Positions 41,406 through 54,310 of a DNA stretch of 64,000 nucleotides are shown here, in pieces. Under the pieces are notes generated by a model. The model was given only the letters and a program-made list of their open reading frames with translations. It searched no databases and had not been told where the DNA came from. The DNA comes from Paralvinella palmiformis. Its lineage: Eukaryota > Annelida > Polychaeta > Terebellida > Alvinellidae. The translations under genes and the position numbers were made by a program. Each line of letters opens with the position of its first letter. Within the stretch, counting starts at the first letter, position 1. The stretch covers positions 245,001-309,000 of the forward strand of contig JAODUP010000446.1 of the NCBI GenBank assembly GCA_025642065.1. The letters run 5' to 3'.

Positions 41406-43856
41406 TTAGCACCAGTTGTAAAACTTATGTTTAAACATTATTTTAGCAATACAGTTTAACTTATTATTTCCTTTATGTAAAATACATTGATTTAAAAATT
41501 GGAAAAAACCTTTAAATGTCATAATTTTAATATTCGCATAACCTGACAATGGTTCAATAAAGCATCTATCTGTTTTGTACATTACTTCTGCATTACTGCG
41601 CATTTGGTACGTAAATGAGAAAAATAAGATTCTTGTAATACTCTACTTATTTTACCAATGGTAATACATACTTCTTTTCAATGCTATATCTTTATTATTG
41701 TCACAAATATCTAGTGTATTGCTCAGATGTTTTGTATTTTTAACAGTCTTTGTTAGCAAGCATAATAACTTTAATATATGCACTTTTGTGTTACGACAAA
41801 AGAGTAAACCATTTGACTTACTCTTCCTTAGATCAGTATTTGTGCTAAAATAAATTGTGAGAAGTAGGATACTTACTACACGTAATAAACATCGTTTACA
41901 AACCGTGTCTTCTTGGTACTAACAAGATCATCAGCGTACACTAACACTCCCCTAAAAAACGATATCATTTCTAATAACAGTAGATATCAGATCTTCCATA
42001 TAATAACAAAATAGTATGGGTGAGAGAATTAAACCTAGTCGTACTCCATTTGATACACTTAACGTTGTACTACAAACGTTGTTCTATATAACTCTATAGA
42101 CTGCTGGTCTAAATAAATTTAAAGTAAAACACGTAATATAACTCCCTGTAGATTGGCTGTGAATAGTTTGTTAAATTAAGTATGAAAGCTAATCCGGTCA
42201 AAGGCTTTACTACAATCTAGAGACAACAGAACATATTTGTATTCATAGCTTTATAGTAATTAATGATTTCTTTGACCAACTAAGTACATTGTATAATTGA
42301 ATGTTTCCTTTTAAAACCGAATTGCAGGTTGTTTCTTGATAGCCCTTCATAATTATGATGAAGAAATATATTTTTATCAGTACCGTTGATAAATGTATAG
42401 CATGGTAGTTTTCAGATGAACAAATATGACTACGAGTATCCTTAATCAAAGGCAACATAGAGCACATTATGATTGTATTAAGTACATATCCGAAGCTGAT
42501 AAAACTTGCAAACAACATACATATATTGTTAAACAATGCAACAGGACCTTGCTTAAAACTATTTGACGAAAGCTCAAATACAACATCAGGTTTATTAATC
42601 TTTAATTTACTCACGACTTTGATTACCTCTGGGACAGACACGTTTGCTATAACATTAGCATCTTCGTGTATAATCCTGTTGCTTATTACATTTAACAATG
42701 TACCATATTCGTGGATATTTCTGTCACAATGGGGCAAGTTATTTGTATTTGACAGAAAATGTTGAATAATGTTTACATCACCTTACTTTCCGTCAGTGGA
42801 AGTAAATACAAGTTTTACAATATGCTTAATTTTACGTATTTCTGTGAACAGATTCCTGTCTCTTTCCATGATGGCATTCAGGAAGTTTATACGTTTAATA
42901 AGATCTTTAATACCATTATTGTATTTAATTGATTTATGATGCTCAGATCTAGCGCGTATACACATCATGTCAATTATCTGGTGGTCCCTGTGTTATCCAC
43001 TAGACATGCCAAAACATTTAAGCTACATTTCAGATCAACGTGGTAATTTTTCAGATTTGCATTCGAAGCTTTGGATCAGGACATAAGTGTTGTATGTTTA
43101 GCTTCTGATGCCTGCCTCGTATTACATCGAACTGACGGAGTGATCAGAAGTATTGTGCACATTATGAATGACTCTAGCATCTTGGGATAATAATACAAAT
43201 GAATTGGAAACATAAAAATGATCTAATATGGATTAACAATCCCATATTGTGGCAGATTGATATGTGTAGTCTACATCATAATATTGCCACAATGAAGACA
43301 TTTCATAATTGCCTATGTGACCATTTACAAATTTAACCATGGGAGTATTTCTACTCAAATTAAACTATTAAAATCCCCTACTACCATAATATCATCATCC
43401 AAATAATATAATTTAAGTGTACGTAAATCAGCAAGGACAACTTCAAGGAATAATTGGCTAAACCTTGTGTTTGTGTATCTGTAGGTAGACAGACATATAC
43501 CAAAATCAAGTTACGATCACCCAGGGACAGATGTATGGCACAAGACATATAATGGGTGAGAGGTAGTTTAGAAACATTTTGGTTGATATGATCATGTCGA
43601 AGTATTGCACAGCCACCGTGTGACCTACCTTGTATAATAGATGAATACTCAGACATACCTGATAGAGATCTGTCATCGGGTAACCGGGTTCAATCTTATA
43701 TGCGACCTACATACCATTACAGCATAACAATGCCATAATGTCGAACGGTTGCATTTTACCATAAACGGCAGTAAAGTGGTGATTGACAGTCTATTTATTT
43801 TCGCGGTGAATCTTATTCGTGTTGAACTTCTTACCCAGAAAAATATTAATATCAAA
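41406..43856 (-). mobile_element. Non-LTR retrotransposon (LINE) remnant
   Basis: On the minus strand, order 5' to 3': an endonuclease fragment near 43381-43656 (GRSHGGCAILRHDHINQNVS, LGDRNLILVYVCLP); reverse transcriptase N-terminal blocks near 42243-42737 (VPEVIKVVSKLKINKPD, CSMLPLIKDTR); NGVRLGLILSPILFCYYMED near 42000-42060; the catalytic YADDLVLV motif near 41920-41945; and a C-terminal part to 41406. Several stops and frameshifts break it. The apurinic-endonuclease plus RT layout fits a CR1/Jockey-like LINE; the clade is not certain. Confidence 0.85.
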
Positions 43857-44174
43857 TTAAAGATGTGGTATCTACATTTAAGGTGACATTAACAAAGAGT
43901 TTTCACGTTCCGCTTGTTTGTGACCTTAAAAATACAATTATTTCGAAGATACAGACTCTTTCTTTTTAAATAAGGGCGTTGTCTGCTTCTAATCTAAAGT
44001 GCATTTATATTGTGTTGTAGATTCAACAATATTTCACTGTGTAAACGTATCAGTTGCCTTGGATAATAACTGAAGATGGATTCTGTTACCTATCTTTATG
44101 AAATTAATTAAATCACTTAAACAGTAGTTTCTGTATTAAATAACTCAAATGCTATTAATTTGTTTTCAGAATAT

Positions 44175-44525
44175 TTCCCACAATGTGTTGTCATTTCGAT
44201 GATGATCGACAAGGGAAAGTCTCAACAGCCAGTAATCCGAAAACAAGAACCAACTCTTTGGAACTCACTCCCTGAACATGTTAAGTCATCAAATAGCACA
44301 GTTTTTTCCGTCACCATTTGAAAACTCACCTTTTCAGAATTTTTTCCTTCCTATGTTTCCATTGCATCTGATTATTTGTTTATGAATTTTGCATTGTACC
44401 TGGACTACGAGTTTGTCCAACCCCTGCATGCCCAACCCCCTGTACTGTATGACGAGGAACTCATTGTTTTAATCGATCATAGCGTATCGGAACATACACT
44501 GTTGGGAATGATCGATGAGTAATAA
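44175..44525 (+). mobile_element. LINE 3'-end remnant
   Basis: A plus frame reads PTLWNSLPEHVKSSNSTV, then KTHLFRIFF. The WNSLP block followed by K..L..LF is the usual C-terminus of non-LTR reverse transcriptases. It is broken and no further domains are attached. Confidence 0.65.
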
Positions 44526-45167
44526 GTTATTATATTATGAATAAATCAGCCCGAAGAGCAGTCATTCAGTATCATAATAAATTATCGACGAGACTTAATA
44601 TGTTTAAGCACTCCGCTAAATATCAATATTTTGAGGTGTGTTTAACACGTAAACCTGGACTGACACTTCCACTTAATTATTAATAAATATGTCGCTTCGG
44701 GTATCACATAAAATTCACTCGATTTACAGCGCGATTTATAATGAATCTGGGAATAGGCGTGAATGTGCGTTGATTTGTGGGTTATTAATATTGAGGGTTA
44801 TGGATATATTATAAGATATTAAAATCGATTTAGTGATCACCAAAATAATAAGATAAAATACTGTTTTCATCATTCAAATCATCAAAACAGTAACCTATGG
44901 TTAACCATATTAAACGAAATCTTACCCAGTAAACAATTTTCCATAAAGGACTTCAGCCAGTCAGTCAGTTGTTAGATATTTCAGTGTTTCACGATACTGG
45001 ATCAGAATTCTTGAATGATTTAAAATTTACACATTAATATACAGTCACATAAATCCAAACTAGCGAGTTTCTATGTCCTGCTAATAACGTTATTAATTTC
45101 TCAATCTGTTTTAAAAACTCAAGCGTAGTTGGACATTGTTTTGTTTTAAGTACCTCAAAGATTAGAA

Positions 45168-45211
<44 letters not shown>

Positions 45212-45670
45212 ATAACAGTAATGGCCCTATTCAATTCCTGGTGTTACATCTATGGGTGTATATTTTTTAATTACAATCCAAAATAACTTTTTAAAAGAAG
45301 GATTACCGATTATTCCAGGGAAAACTCAATAAAAAATTCCACAACTAGCAAAAATAAAACAAAATAGTTCGATTAAACAATTAAACTGGTTATAGAAAAG
45401 AAGACTATTTTCAGTTAAGAACTCTGAAGTAGTTGTCCAAACATCCCCGACTCGCTGCTGCTGAAACGGACTAACGGCGGACGGTTAACATCGAGTCCTT
45501 TCGTTTCCGTTACACGATCCAACCTGGAAAGGCGTATCAGTTGAGATCTGGCTCAGCGATCTAGAAATACAAACTCGTTAAGTGTCTGTCAACACACTTA
45601 CTTAGTTCAGTATCCAAAATTGTAGAAACTACAGACCGCTAAAATGGTTCAATGTCTACTACACGTCGCC

Positions 45671-45678
45671 TATATAAA
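45671..45678 (+). promoter_or_regulatory. Possible TATA box of the transporter gene
   Basis: TATATAAA within CCTATATAAACATC on the plus strand, about 1 kb before the transporter start codon. If used, the 5' UTR would be about 1 kb or contain an intron. There is no further support. Confidence 0.25.
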
Positions 45679-46698
45679 CATCATTTGAAGTGGCATCCGA
45701 AATGCATTTAGACTAGAGTGTACTGGTTCAGTGGGTTGACTGATTGTACGAGCTACCTTGTCGGTTACAGAGGAGGGTCTCGTGTTTCATCGATTTCCCA
45801 CTAAGTGGCGTCATCGGTGATAAATTAGATCAAAGAGTTGGTGGACTCTATTACCAAGTGATATTTTTATATCTAATGTATTGACCTGCAACTAAAATAT
45901 GGACGATATCGATAACTGAACAGTGTCACTTATCGATTGTTAAAACAGAAATATTGGTTAATTAATTATATTTTACCTGCTTGTAAATACATACCTACAC
46001 GTTAGTGTGTGTACGTGTGTGTCTTGGGCCGATCATTTGTACATCAGTCTACAGGCAGCTATGTAATCCGTACTTTTTTATTTACGAAAGCGTGTGTCTG
46101 CGTGCGTCCTTGTGTACGCGCACGCGCGTCTATGAAATTCACTTCAGGTGGGCAGGTATATGAATGCATGCATGTTTGGGTACGTATTTACGTGTCTTAG
46201 TTTCGTCGAGTGTATTGATGTATACAAGCACGCGCATATTTATATTATGTGCGCGTATAAATCTGTCTTGACAAATTATTTCTTTCGGGATGTGACAGGA
46301 ATAAGGAGAAGCCCATATGCCATCTAAACGCGTGGTTGTGTGAGCATGCCTGTGTTCCGTACGTATGTAAGAGTATACAGTCTCTCAGTATTTGGCGATA
46401 AGAATCTTGTTTATGGGCCTTATGGCTGACAAGTGAAGATAAATAATTAAAGCGTGAATTTCCATATAAAACACCTTCGCACTCTGTGGTGGATATTTGG
46501 ACCTTGGCTTGAATATTTATCAGCGCGTTCTATTGCTGGGCTTGTTGAAGTACTGCGACATAAACATTTTGGGTGGACTTCATTTTACCACCAACCCACA
46601 GAGGGCGCCACTTTCACGAGGGAGTCAGGAAGCGGAAACAAACCAAGAAAAATAGTCCCAAGAGCGGGAACAAAAAGGATCGGAATTTTCCTCCGAAG

Positions 46699-47221
46699 AT
46701 GTCGGATTACGATACAAATTGGAAGAGCTTGGATGGGGGGAAGAATTCGACCGGAGGTTGCTGCTGCAGCCGACGATCCCGATGCGGCCGATGCTTCAAG
46801 TCCAACCTCCTGCTCATCCTGCTGCTCTGCAGCATAGCCATCGGGATCGGGCTGGGCGCCCTGCTGAAGGCGTACGGGCCCGAGTTCAGCGAACGCGACC
46901 TGGTCTACTTCCAATTTCCGGGCGACCTGCTCATGCGCATGCTGAAATGTTTGATCATCCCGCTGATCGTGTCGTCGCTGGTGGCTGGTCTCGGTGGCCT
47001 GGAGACTGGTACGTCGGGTAAGATGGGACTGTACGCGGTCGTGTACTACTTCGCGACAACCATCTTGGCGGTGATGCTCGGCATATTGTTGGTAATGACG
47101 ATCAAACCCGGAGAGAAGCTCAGCGAAGACGTCGACACGACGGGGGAAGCAAGTCCCGGAAACATTGCCGACTCCTTTCTGGATATCGTCAGGTAAGACT
47201 CTCTGAGTCGGCCCTTCATGG

Positions 47222-47254
<33 letters not shown>

Positions 47255-50200
47255 AATAATAATAATAATAATAGTAATGGAAGTAGCTGCGCTTTTATTA
47301 AACATTGTAAAGTCATTGAAGTATTCATATCTTGTTTATCACGTTTTCTCTGTATAATAATAGTTATATTATTTATTTTAGAAACATTTTTCCTGACAAC
47401 ATAGTGGAGGCATGTTTCCGTCAGGTAAAGCATTTTGTTTTAATACAACATCAACAACAACAACAATATATATATATATCACACATAGAGACACACGCAT
47501 AGGCACGCTCGCATATTTAAATCGTAACTGTTTATAACACTATCTTCACTGTGTGTGAAAAGGTTACAGGAGGTCGTTTAAGCGGAATCCCTTTTAAGCA
47601 AATTACGACCGATCACTTTACAGACAAAGACCACTCAAGTGCCATATTATGCAAACAGCACATCGGAGATGAACGAGACTTGGTGTAACGAGACCTACGG
47701 AGAACCCGACTGTAACCATACTACCGAGGTAGTGGCAGGTAAAAGCTGGCACCTGAATTTCTACCTTTTAGTCCTATGAAGGTTTATTGTTCTGTTCTGC
47801 CGTTGTTGTTGTTGTTGTTGTTGGTCAGCAATCTACCGCGACAGAACTCGTCGTAATACTTCGTACCCGAGTAATCTCGGAGTTTGGAGCACTGCACCGA
47901 TAACCTTATCCGGAACGTAGGAAATGAAGCTAATGAGACCCGAGGTTCAATAGATTACTGACCGAGATCGATAATTGATGTACACTGTTATAGTGGGCCG
48001 ATTTGAAAATTTCTAATCGAATGGAAATTTACCTTTTTTCACTAGTACCCTCGATTTAAACCTCTGCTTGGGCATTTAACTATTTCAACTAAAACCTGTA
48101 AATGTTATATGGTGCTTAGTATTTTAGCGTCATAACAAAAGCTAACAGAACCAATTAAACTACCTGTATTAATATTAGCAGTCATGTTAACCGTTATAAT
48201 TTAGATACTAATTTAACGTGGAATCGTAGTGCGACTATTTCAGAATTTCAAACTAAACATACCTCTCCGTTCTACGCTTGCACGGAGTCGCCTCCGTGGT
48301 CTAACTGGTTGCGCGTTGGATCACAGATCACTACCACCTGAGTTTGGACCTCGGCGTGCGCATATCTGAGGAACATTTCACCTTTGACTTCTCTTCATTA
48401 CATTTGGAGGTCGCTCGGCCCATTTAACCTATCATGTGCACAAAAGTGGCCGTAAAACATCAATCCTCATTATCCACGCTTCTACGCGATTTTGTACCTT
48501 TAGCGCGCTGACCTTTCTCGTTCCTTTCTGTTTTTCCAGGCTACGATCCATTGACTCAGAAGGAAGACGGCATGAATATACTCGGCCTGGTCGTCTTTTC
48601 CATCGCTTTGGGCGTCGTGACGAGCAAACTCGGGCACGAAGGACGCCCGCTGTACGAATTCGCGCGTTCGTTAGCCGAAGGAACGATGTTGCTGGTTAAT
48701 GCAGTAATTTGGTGATTTTTTGGCCTGACGTTTTTACGCACCGAATCGTAGAACAAAAATCGAATGAGACTTTTTGGCCGTTGCATATTTTTGATCAGAT
48801 TTTGCGAATAGAGACGCCGTTGGATTAAGATCCATTGACATCGAAATTAAGCAGGATTAATATAATTGCCTTCGTTTTCATTTGCAGGTATTCCCCAATC
48901 GGCATTTTGTTCTTGGTGGCCGCAGAGATAATTCGCATGGAAGACCCAATTGCCGAGTTGCAAGCCCTCGGTTTGTATATAGCGACCGTCGTTTGTGGTC
49001 TGATCATCCACGGATTCATTATCCTTCCTCTGATATATCTCATCTTCGTCAGGACGAACCCCTACAAATACTTGCTCGGTGCCCTTCAGGCTCTTCTTAC
49101 TGCTCTGGGAACGGCATCCAGGTACGTCTTGGTCATACTGCACCCGCTGTTTCAGGTGTTTAACCGTAAACCATGAGTAAACATCATATTTGTATTAGTT
49201 GAGTAGCATTTATAATACCATCTGTTTGGCACATATTGATATTGTCACGTTTGCTAGACGCTAGTCAATACCATACTTTAAAACACGTTAATTATCGGCA
49301 TAATAGGCGTGTCGTCATTTCATGTGTCCAACGTCGTTGTGTCCCATTAAAAACATTTTCCGTATGCCATATCTGGGATTCGGTATCAATGTAATTAGTA
49401 TAGTAAGGGAATATCTGATCTGTATTGTTGAGAAAATTAAACTCATTATTAACAGATGTATAACAAATAACAATACTTTCGTATTTCTCAGAGTCACAAT
49501 TGAAATTACTTGAGTTCCCGCCACTGAAAGGGCGACGTCATACACCGAACGCAGGGTTTCAGAGTTCAATTGGCAAGCGGGAAATGTTTTATTGGGACAC
49601 ATAATGGCGTGTGACACATAAACCGACGACATATGTGTGTATTATGTCCTCTTCTGTTATCCGCAGTTCGGCCACACTACCTGTCACCTACAGATGTCTG
49701 GAGGAAAACAATAACATCGACCCCAGAGTGACACGATTTGTGCTACCAGTGGGCGCCACCATCAACATGGACGGCACAGCTCTCTATGAAGCAGTGGCAG
49801 CGCTTTTTATAGCTCAGAGTCTTGGCATGGAACTGGACGCCGCCACTGTGGTGACAGTGAGGTACTCAATCACTCAAACCGATGCATTCGTGCTGTTATA
49901 TACATTCAATATGCATTTCGACAGACAACGCTATCCAAACGGAATTAAGATCAATATTACAATTTTACGTAAATAGCTTTGTTGATATGCCACGAAAAAT
50001 AAATCCTTTCAATAAATAGTGATTCTATGTTTCTCGTGATCAATACAAATAGAGCGGTTGAAATTTCATCACACGATTTACATTATTATACGTCGCTATG
50101 TAAACATTTGAGGTAATTTACAACTGTATCGAGTGTTGTGGGCTTCGGTTAACCAATACATTACCAAGGCCATGTAATAATAAATACTTATCGGTAATAA

Positions 50201-50776
50201 CATTCGATGACCAGATAGCTAATTCTTACTGCAGCCGAACTAAATTCATTACCATTTACCGATATGTTGTCGTTTTGATTACTTTTTATCTCTACGTGCC
50301 AATATTTCTGTTGTACGACCGATCTTGTTTGATTTCAGTTTGACGGCTACCTTAGCATCTATTGGAGCAGCCAGCGTCCCGCAGGCTGGTCTGGTTACGA
50401 TGATTATGGTACTTACTGCTATAGGCATTGATCCGGATGAAGTAACTAAGATCCTAGCCGTTGATTGGCTATTGTAAGTATTGGTCGCCGGAAAGACTCG
50501 GATCACGGCGCTAACTTCAAATAACAACTTCACGGGATCAGATGTTTTCGTGAATAGGATGATGTTATTATGCTTAAAAATGTGTGTGTGTGTGTGTATG
50601 TACATGCGCGCAGGGATGTTCACATCTGTGCGAGAAATGTGTGATAAGGCACTGGCCCAAATAAGTTCGAATCATGAATACAACCTTTAGATCATTTATA
50701 AAGGATCGAATCAAGAGTATCGACTTTTCATGATGAGACGTGTAAAATATCATTAGTAATAAATGCTTTTAAACAG

Positions 50777-50865
<89 letters not shown>

Positions 50866-51348
50866 AGAAATCTAAGAACTTCTCGAATTAAACTCTGGAC
50901 GTTTCTTCAGGGGACTGAATCCAGAGTGGCGACTTTTCTTGCTGAGATATGCGTAATATCTCACCAGTCACGTGTATGTGTTTATGTATGTGTGCTTGTG
51001 CGTATGTATGTGTGCGTAAATTATTCGGCGTCTTCCCTGACCTTTGCCAGTGTTTTATTTTCCAGAGATAGGATCCGTACGATGATCAACGTTTGGGGTG
51101 ACGCCGTCGGATCTGCTGTTGTATATAAGAAATCTAAGAACTTTCTCGAGACCTTAGAACCGCTCGACGTTCAGTCCCAGCAGGGAGAGCCGGAATATCC
51201 TGGCGATAAAAGGATGTTATACGTCGATCAGGATCACCTTGTTATTCACCAGGGGGGCGCCACAAATCTTGGATACTTGAACAGTTATGATTATTTTAAC
51301 AGAGAGGAGATAACAACAAAATTTGTAACTTCGTCTCGCCTCAGTTGA
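46699..51348 (+). CDS. Excitatory amino-acid transporter, SLC1 family (8 exons)
   Basis: A Na+-coupled plasma-membrane transporter for glutamate/aspartate. Exons: 46699-47192, 47382-47424, 47624-47738, 48540-48711, 48888-49121, 49667-49861, 50339-50473, 51066-51348; phases agree; 1,671 nt, 556 aa. TM1 is at about residues 35-56, then TM2 and TM3; exon 3 encodes an extracellular loop with four N-x-S/T sites (NST, NET, NET, NHT). Transport core: [16 protein letters not shown] (HP1 serine-rich motif), [18 protein letters not shown] (TM7), [16 protein letters not shown] (HP2) and [19 protein letters not shown] (TM8). The Asp and Arg of DRIRT, which bind the amino group and side-chain carboxylate in EAATs, are present. 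So acidic substrates are expected, not neutral ones as in ASCT. Start: ATG at 46699; an upstream in-frame ATG at 46573 would add 42 residues rich in Lys/Arg. Confidence 0.95.
47193..47381. other. Transporter intron 1
   Basis: A short intron with a (CAA)n(AAT)n run at 47221-47273. Read in reverse, this makes a spurious poly-leucine frame. Confidence 0.85.
47739..48539. other. Transporter intron 3
   Basis: An 800-bp intron with a (GTT)n stretch near 47807-47822 and a family A SINE at 48287-48468. It ends with the pyrimidine-rich acceptor TTCTGTTTTTCCAG. Confidence 0.85.
48287..48468 (+). mobile_element. SINE family A copy (plus orientation)
   Basis: Head GCCTCCGTGGTCTAACTGGT, then the usual CATTTGGAGGTCGCTCGGCC and CATGTGCACAAAAGTGGCCG blocks and a CATCAATC tail. 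It is in the sense orientation of the transporter, 70 bases before exon 4. Confidence 0.85.
50777..50861. repeat. Three-part (CT)n(AT)n(GT)n microsatellite
   Basis: CT, then AT, then GT arrays run together in transporter intron 7, ending at a duplicated piece of exon 8. Confidence 0.95.
50859..50911 (+). pseudogene. Partial copy of transporter exon 8 inside intron 7
   Basis: GTATATAAGAAATCTAAGAA and the following bases match exon 8 at 51121-51149 apart from a one-base deletion. The similarity decays until about 50911. The deletion shifts the frame and a stop follows, so it is not a usable exon. Confidence 0.7.
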
Positions 51349-51580
51349 TGGCAGCAGAAAAGCTTATATAGGTCGATCTATATTTTGACAAGGATTCGTT
51401 CACTTCTTTCCTCCTTATACTCTAATTACAGATATTTTCGCGATAATCTTATTTTCGCGAAAATATGACACACGAATATAAGTTTTGTGTGTGTGGTTAA
51501 TGAACTAAGCTTGCCATTTACCTGTTCATAGTACATATTTTGGTTTTCAACGAAATAGTAACACTGGACACAGAACAACT

Positions 51581-51586
51581 ATTAAA
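51581..51586 (+). terminator. Candidate polyadenylation signal of the transporter
   Basis: ATTAAA about 235 bases after the stop codon, followed by a GT/T-rich stretch. Confidence 0.3.
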
Positions 51587-51964
51587 GGCTTGTGTTCCTA
51601 CATTTTCATGTGTTAATATAGATTATTGTAAAGGAAATTAAAACAAAATTAAGTTATATTTTTTAAATTCAGGTAGCCATATTTCATGGGCTGGCTACTG
51701 TTCGTTCTTACTCTCACTATGATTGGCTGTTACAATTAAGACTCCGTCCAATCACAAGAAACCTGTTGAAGTTTGTGGCAATGATGTGACGGAGTGGACT
51801 CCCCACAAGTCACACATTGGGGTAATTATAAATTTGTTTCCCGGTTGCCCAATGCAACGTTCAGTGCGGCAATAGGTATTGAATTAGCTTATTTTATTTA
51901 GTTCTCTCCTTCATCTCTAAAACGGGTTTATCGTTGTTGAATATATATATATATATATATATAT

Positions 51965-53275
51965 ATGCGATATGAGCAAAGCATGCGATTGAGCAAAGCA
52001 TGCGATGTTATTAGTCACTCTATTCTCTTCAAAAACTGGAATACTGTGGGTTAAGGGTCAACATTAAAAACGGGATTGTTAATTACCTTACAGACAGCAA
52101 TTTGTTCAAATTGGAAAGAGTCAGTTAAAGTTTTGCAAAATGGATTGTGGCGTCCCACATGGATCAATTTTAAGGCCTCTCTCGTATCTACTGCTCAGTG
52201 TACCGAAGGCCATATATTATCATTTGCAGACGACACCACATTGTTTTTATCTGATTCTGAGCCCAGATTATTGTTAGAAAGGGCAAATATTGAAGCCAAC
52301 AAATTATTTAACTGTTTTTTTGCGCAAGCAGACTCACTTAATATACTAAAAAACATCATATAAATCGCACTAATTAAAAAATCTAAAAATCCCATTTTGC
52401 AATTAAGCAAGTACGAAAGTTTCAAAACATTATATTTTGCCCTTCTTCAGCCATATATTAACTATGGCATATTGGCATGGGGAAATGCAAATCACTGTTG
52501 TATTACAAAAACAAACCATATGTAAAGTACAATATAACAGCCACACTGAAATACTATTTACCAAACTTGAGATTTTGAAAATTAAGGATCAATTTGAATA
52601 TGAAATTACACTTTTTATGAATAAATATAAACAGAACAAATTACCATCATCTTTCGATAATAATTTTACTTATAATCATGAGATCCAGAATAGACTCACA
52701 ACCCGACTGTCACATTTTTATATTCAAAGGTGTCATTCCACTTTTGCTAGAAAATTACCTCTATTTGAATTTCCCCAAATGGAGTTATTGTACTCATACA
52801 TTCACCTCCCAATCTAAGCTGAAAAGGCAGCTTAAAGGTGAACTATCGTAATGTAAGGTGTGTAAATAGTCACTGCAAAGACTGTCTGAATTGATTAAAT
52901 CCTTTTGTATTTGTCTTGTTATATATTGTCTTATTATTTATTATGAATTTTACCAATTTTATTCAAAACTGAGACTTAATTAACTCTAAACACTCTATTT
53001 TCTGCTGGTCTGGTTATTGTATTGTAACACAAACGGTGATTTAACTTTTGGTCATGTCTCCTCCCTGGGTCAGTCATCCACTCTGCCTTCAGACAATATC
53101 CAATGTGAAATTGTTTTTGTATAGCTGGAGGAGACAGTAATAGCTATCCTGGTCCCTCAGTTCACATTATAGATTAATCATTAATAACTTTAATATTGTA
53201 ACTTCTTGTATAATTGTTATGTGAACTGAATAAACCTATCTATCTATCTACACTATCTATCTATCTATATTTCGT
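51965..53275 (+). mobile_element. Non-LTR retrotransposon (LINE), truncated and frameshifted
   Basis: Frames on the plus strand read in order: SKACDVISHSILFKKLEYCG (RT block with the K-A-F-D-like motif, decayed); a GVPxGSxL-like block in a shifted frame; FADDTTLFLS near 52221-52250, the RT catalytic site; YINYGILAWGNA; and C-terminal blocks KIKDQFEYEITLFMNKYKQN and RLTTRLSHFY. An untranslated part follows, ending in GTGAACTGAATAAACC and a (CTAT)n tail at 53236-53275. The 5' end is truncated, as is usual. Confidence 0.8.
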
Positions 53276-54002
53276 TGTTTATGCTACGATAAAGCAAGCA
53301 GTAAAAACTTGTTTGGCAATGACCATACCCGAATATGAAGTTCCATGAATTGGCTAATGGGTGAGGTTAAGCGAAATTAAGAACAAACGAAAATATTATA
53401 GTCGTAGGCGATATTAGGGCAATTAATTTGTTCATTGCCTGGAGTCTGACATCGCAGATGTTGGGCGCAATAATTAATAAATAACAAAATAAAAAACAAA
53501 TTATGAAAATATTAATATTATTTCATTCACTCCAAGTAATAATATCCCCAAAAGATTGGGATAGAAGAAATATTGATGTTTTTCGTTGTAAGCATTCTTC
53601 GTATTGTGTATTGTTTAGGCTTGCCACCTGATTAAAATAAATACAACCAATTTATATCGTGAACAATATATGCGAGTAAAACCATATACTTTTATACTAT
53701 TTTGATTATATTTCTTTTAAATTGTTAATCAAAATGTTTTTTTTTTCGTTGGAATGAGCACTGATCAAGCAAAGCCAAAGGTGTTTTCGTAATCTCAGCA
53801 TCGTCTGTTTAGATTTGTTTAAAAAGTCCAGTGCATCTATGGTATGAATTAAAATATACATAGGCTATTACAGTGTATACACAAACTACAAGAAGTGTAT
53901 TTGAATCGGGATTCAAGACAGTGGATTATCATGAAATTAATTATTAATTTCCTTATAATGATATCACTCGTGTTTTATTTGTCTTTCCCAAAAGGGGACA
54001 AT

Positions 54003-54310
54003 TATGAATGGATGGATGGATGAATGTTGTTTAACGACACATCGGCACAATTTAGGCCATTCAGTGTCCTAGAACGTTTCGAAATAAAACCGTTTTAGCG
54101 AATCTTTATAAAAAGCTGGATTACTAGCATTGATAAAATGTTTGTATAAGCTAGGATGTAAATTGTTAAGTATAAATGGTGAATATACATTGGTGTATAG
54201 GTGTATAAACTTGTTAAAAAAGATAAAATTAGATTCTTAATCGTCTAACAAGGTAAATAACCGCAACCCACGGCAAACAGGTTGCCCCTTTTAGTCGCCT
54301 TTTACGAGGG
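54003..54310. mobile_element. Degraded dispersed repeat, class unknown
   Basis: It begins with ATGGATGGATGGATGAATG then TTGTTTAACGACACATCGGC, and later has GGTTGCCCCTTTTAGTCGCC. Such blocks look like pieces of dispersed repeats. Only one copy lies in this window, so the call is tentative. Confidence 0.3.

Larger units (their letters stand above)
35742..45669. other. Large gene-free interval
   Basis: Almost 10 kb without a supportable gene. It holds a possible LINE endonuclease remnant (35990-36400), an unassigned segment (37380-38180) with scattered broken frames, (GA)n 38337-38428, (TA)n(GT)n 38599-38690, a family A SINE (40735-40915), (AT)n 41266-41323, a LINE remnant (41406-43856), another LINE 3' end (44175-44525) and (AT)n 45170-45208. 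The first few hundred bases are the 5' flank of the calexcitin-like gene. Confidence 0.7.

Noticed and set aside
46585..47433. 282-codon minus-strand open frame with a leucine run
   Set aside because: It is antisense to transporter exon 1, and the leucine run comes from the (CAA)n repeat in intron 1. The plus strand has clear SLC1 homology and splice sites.
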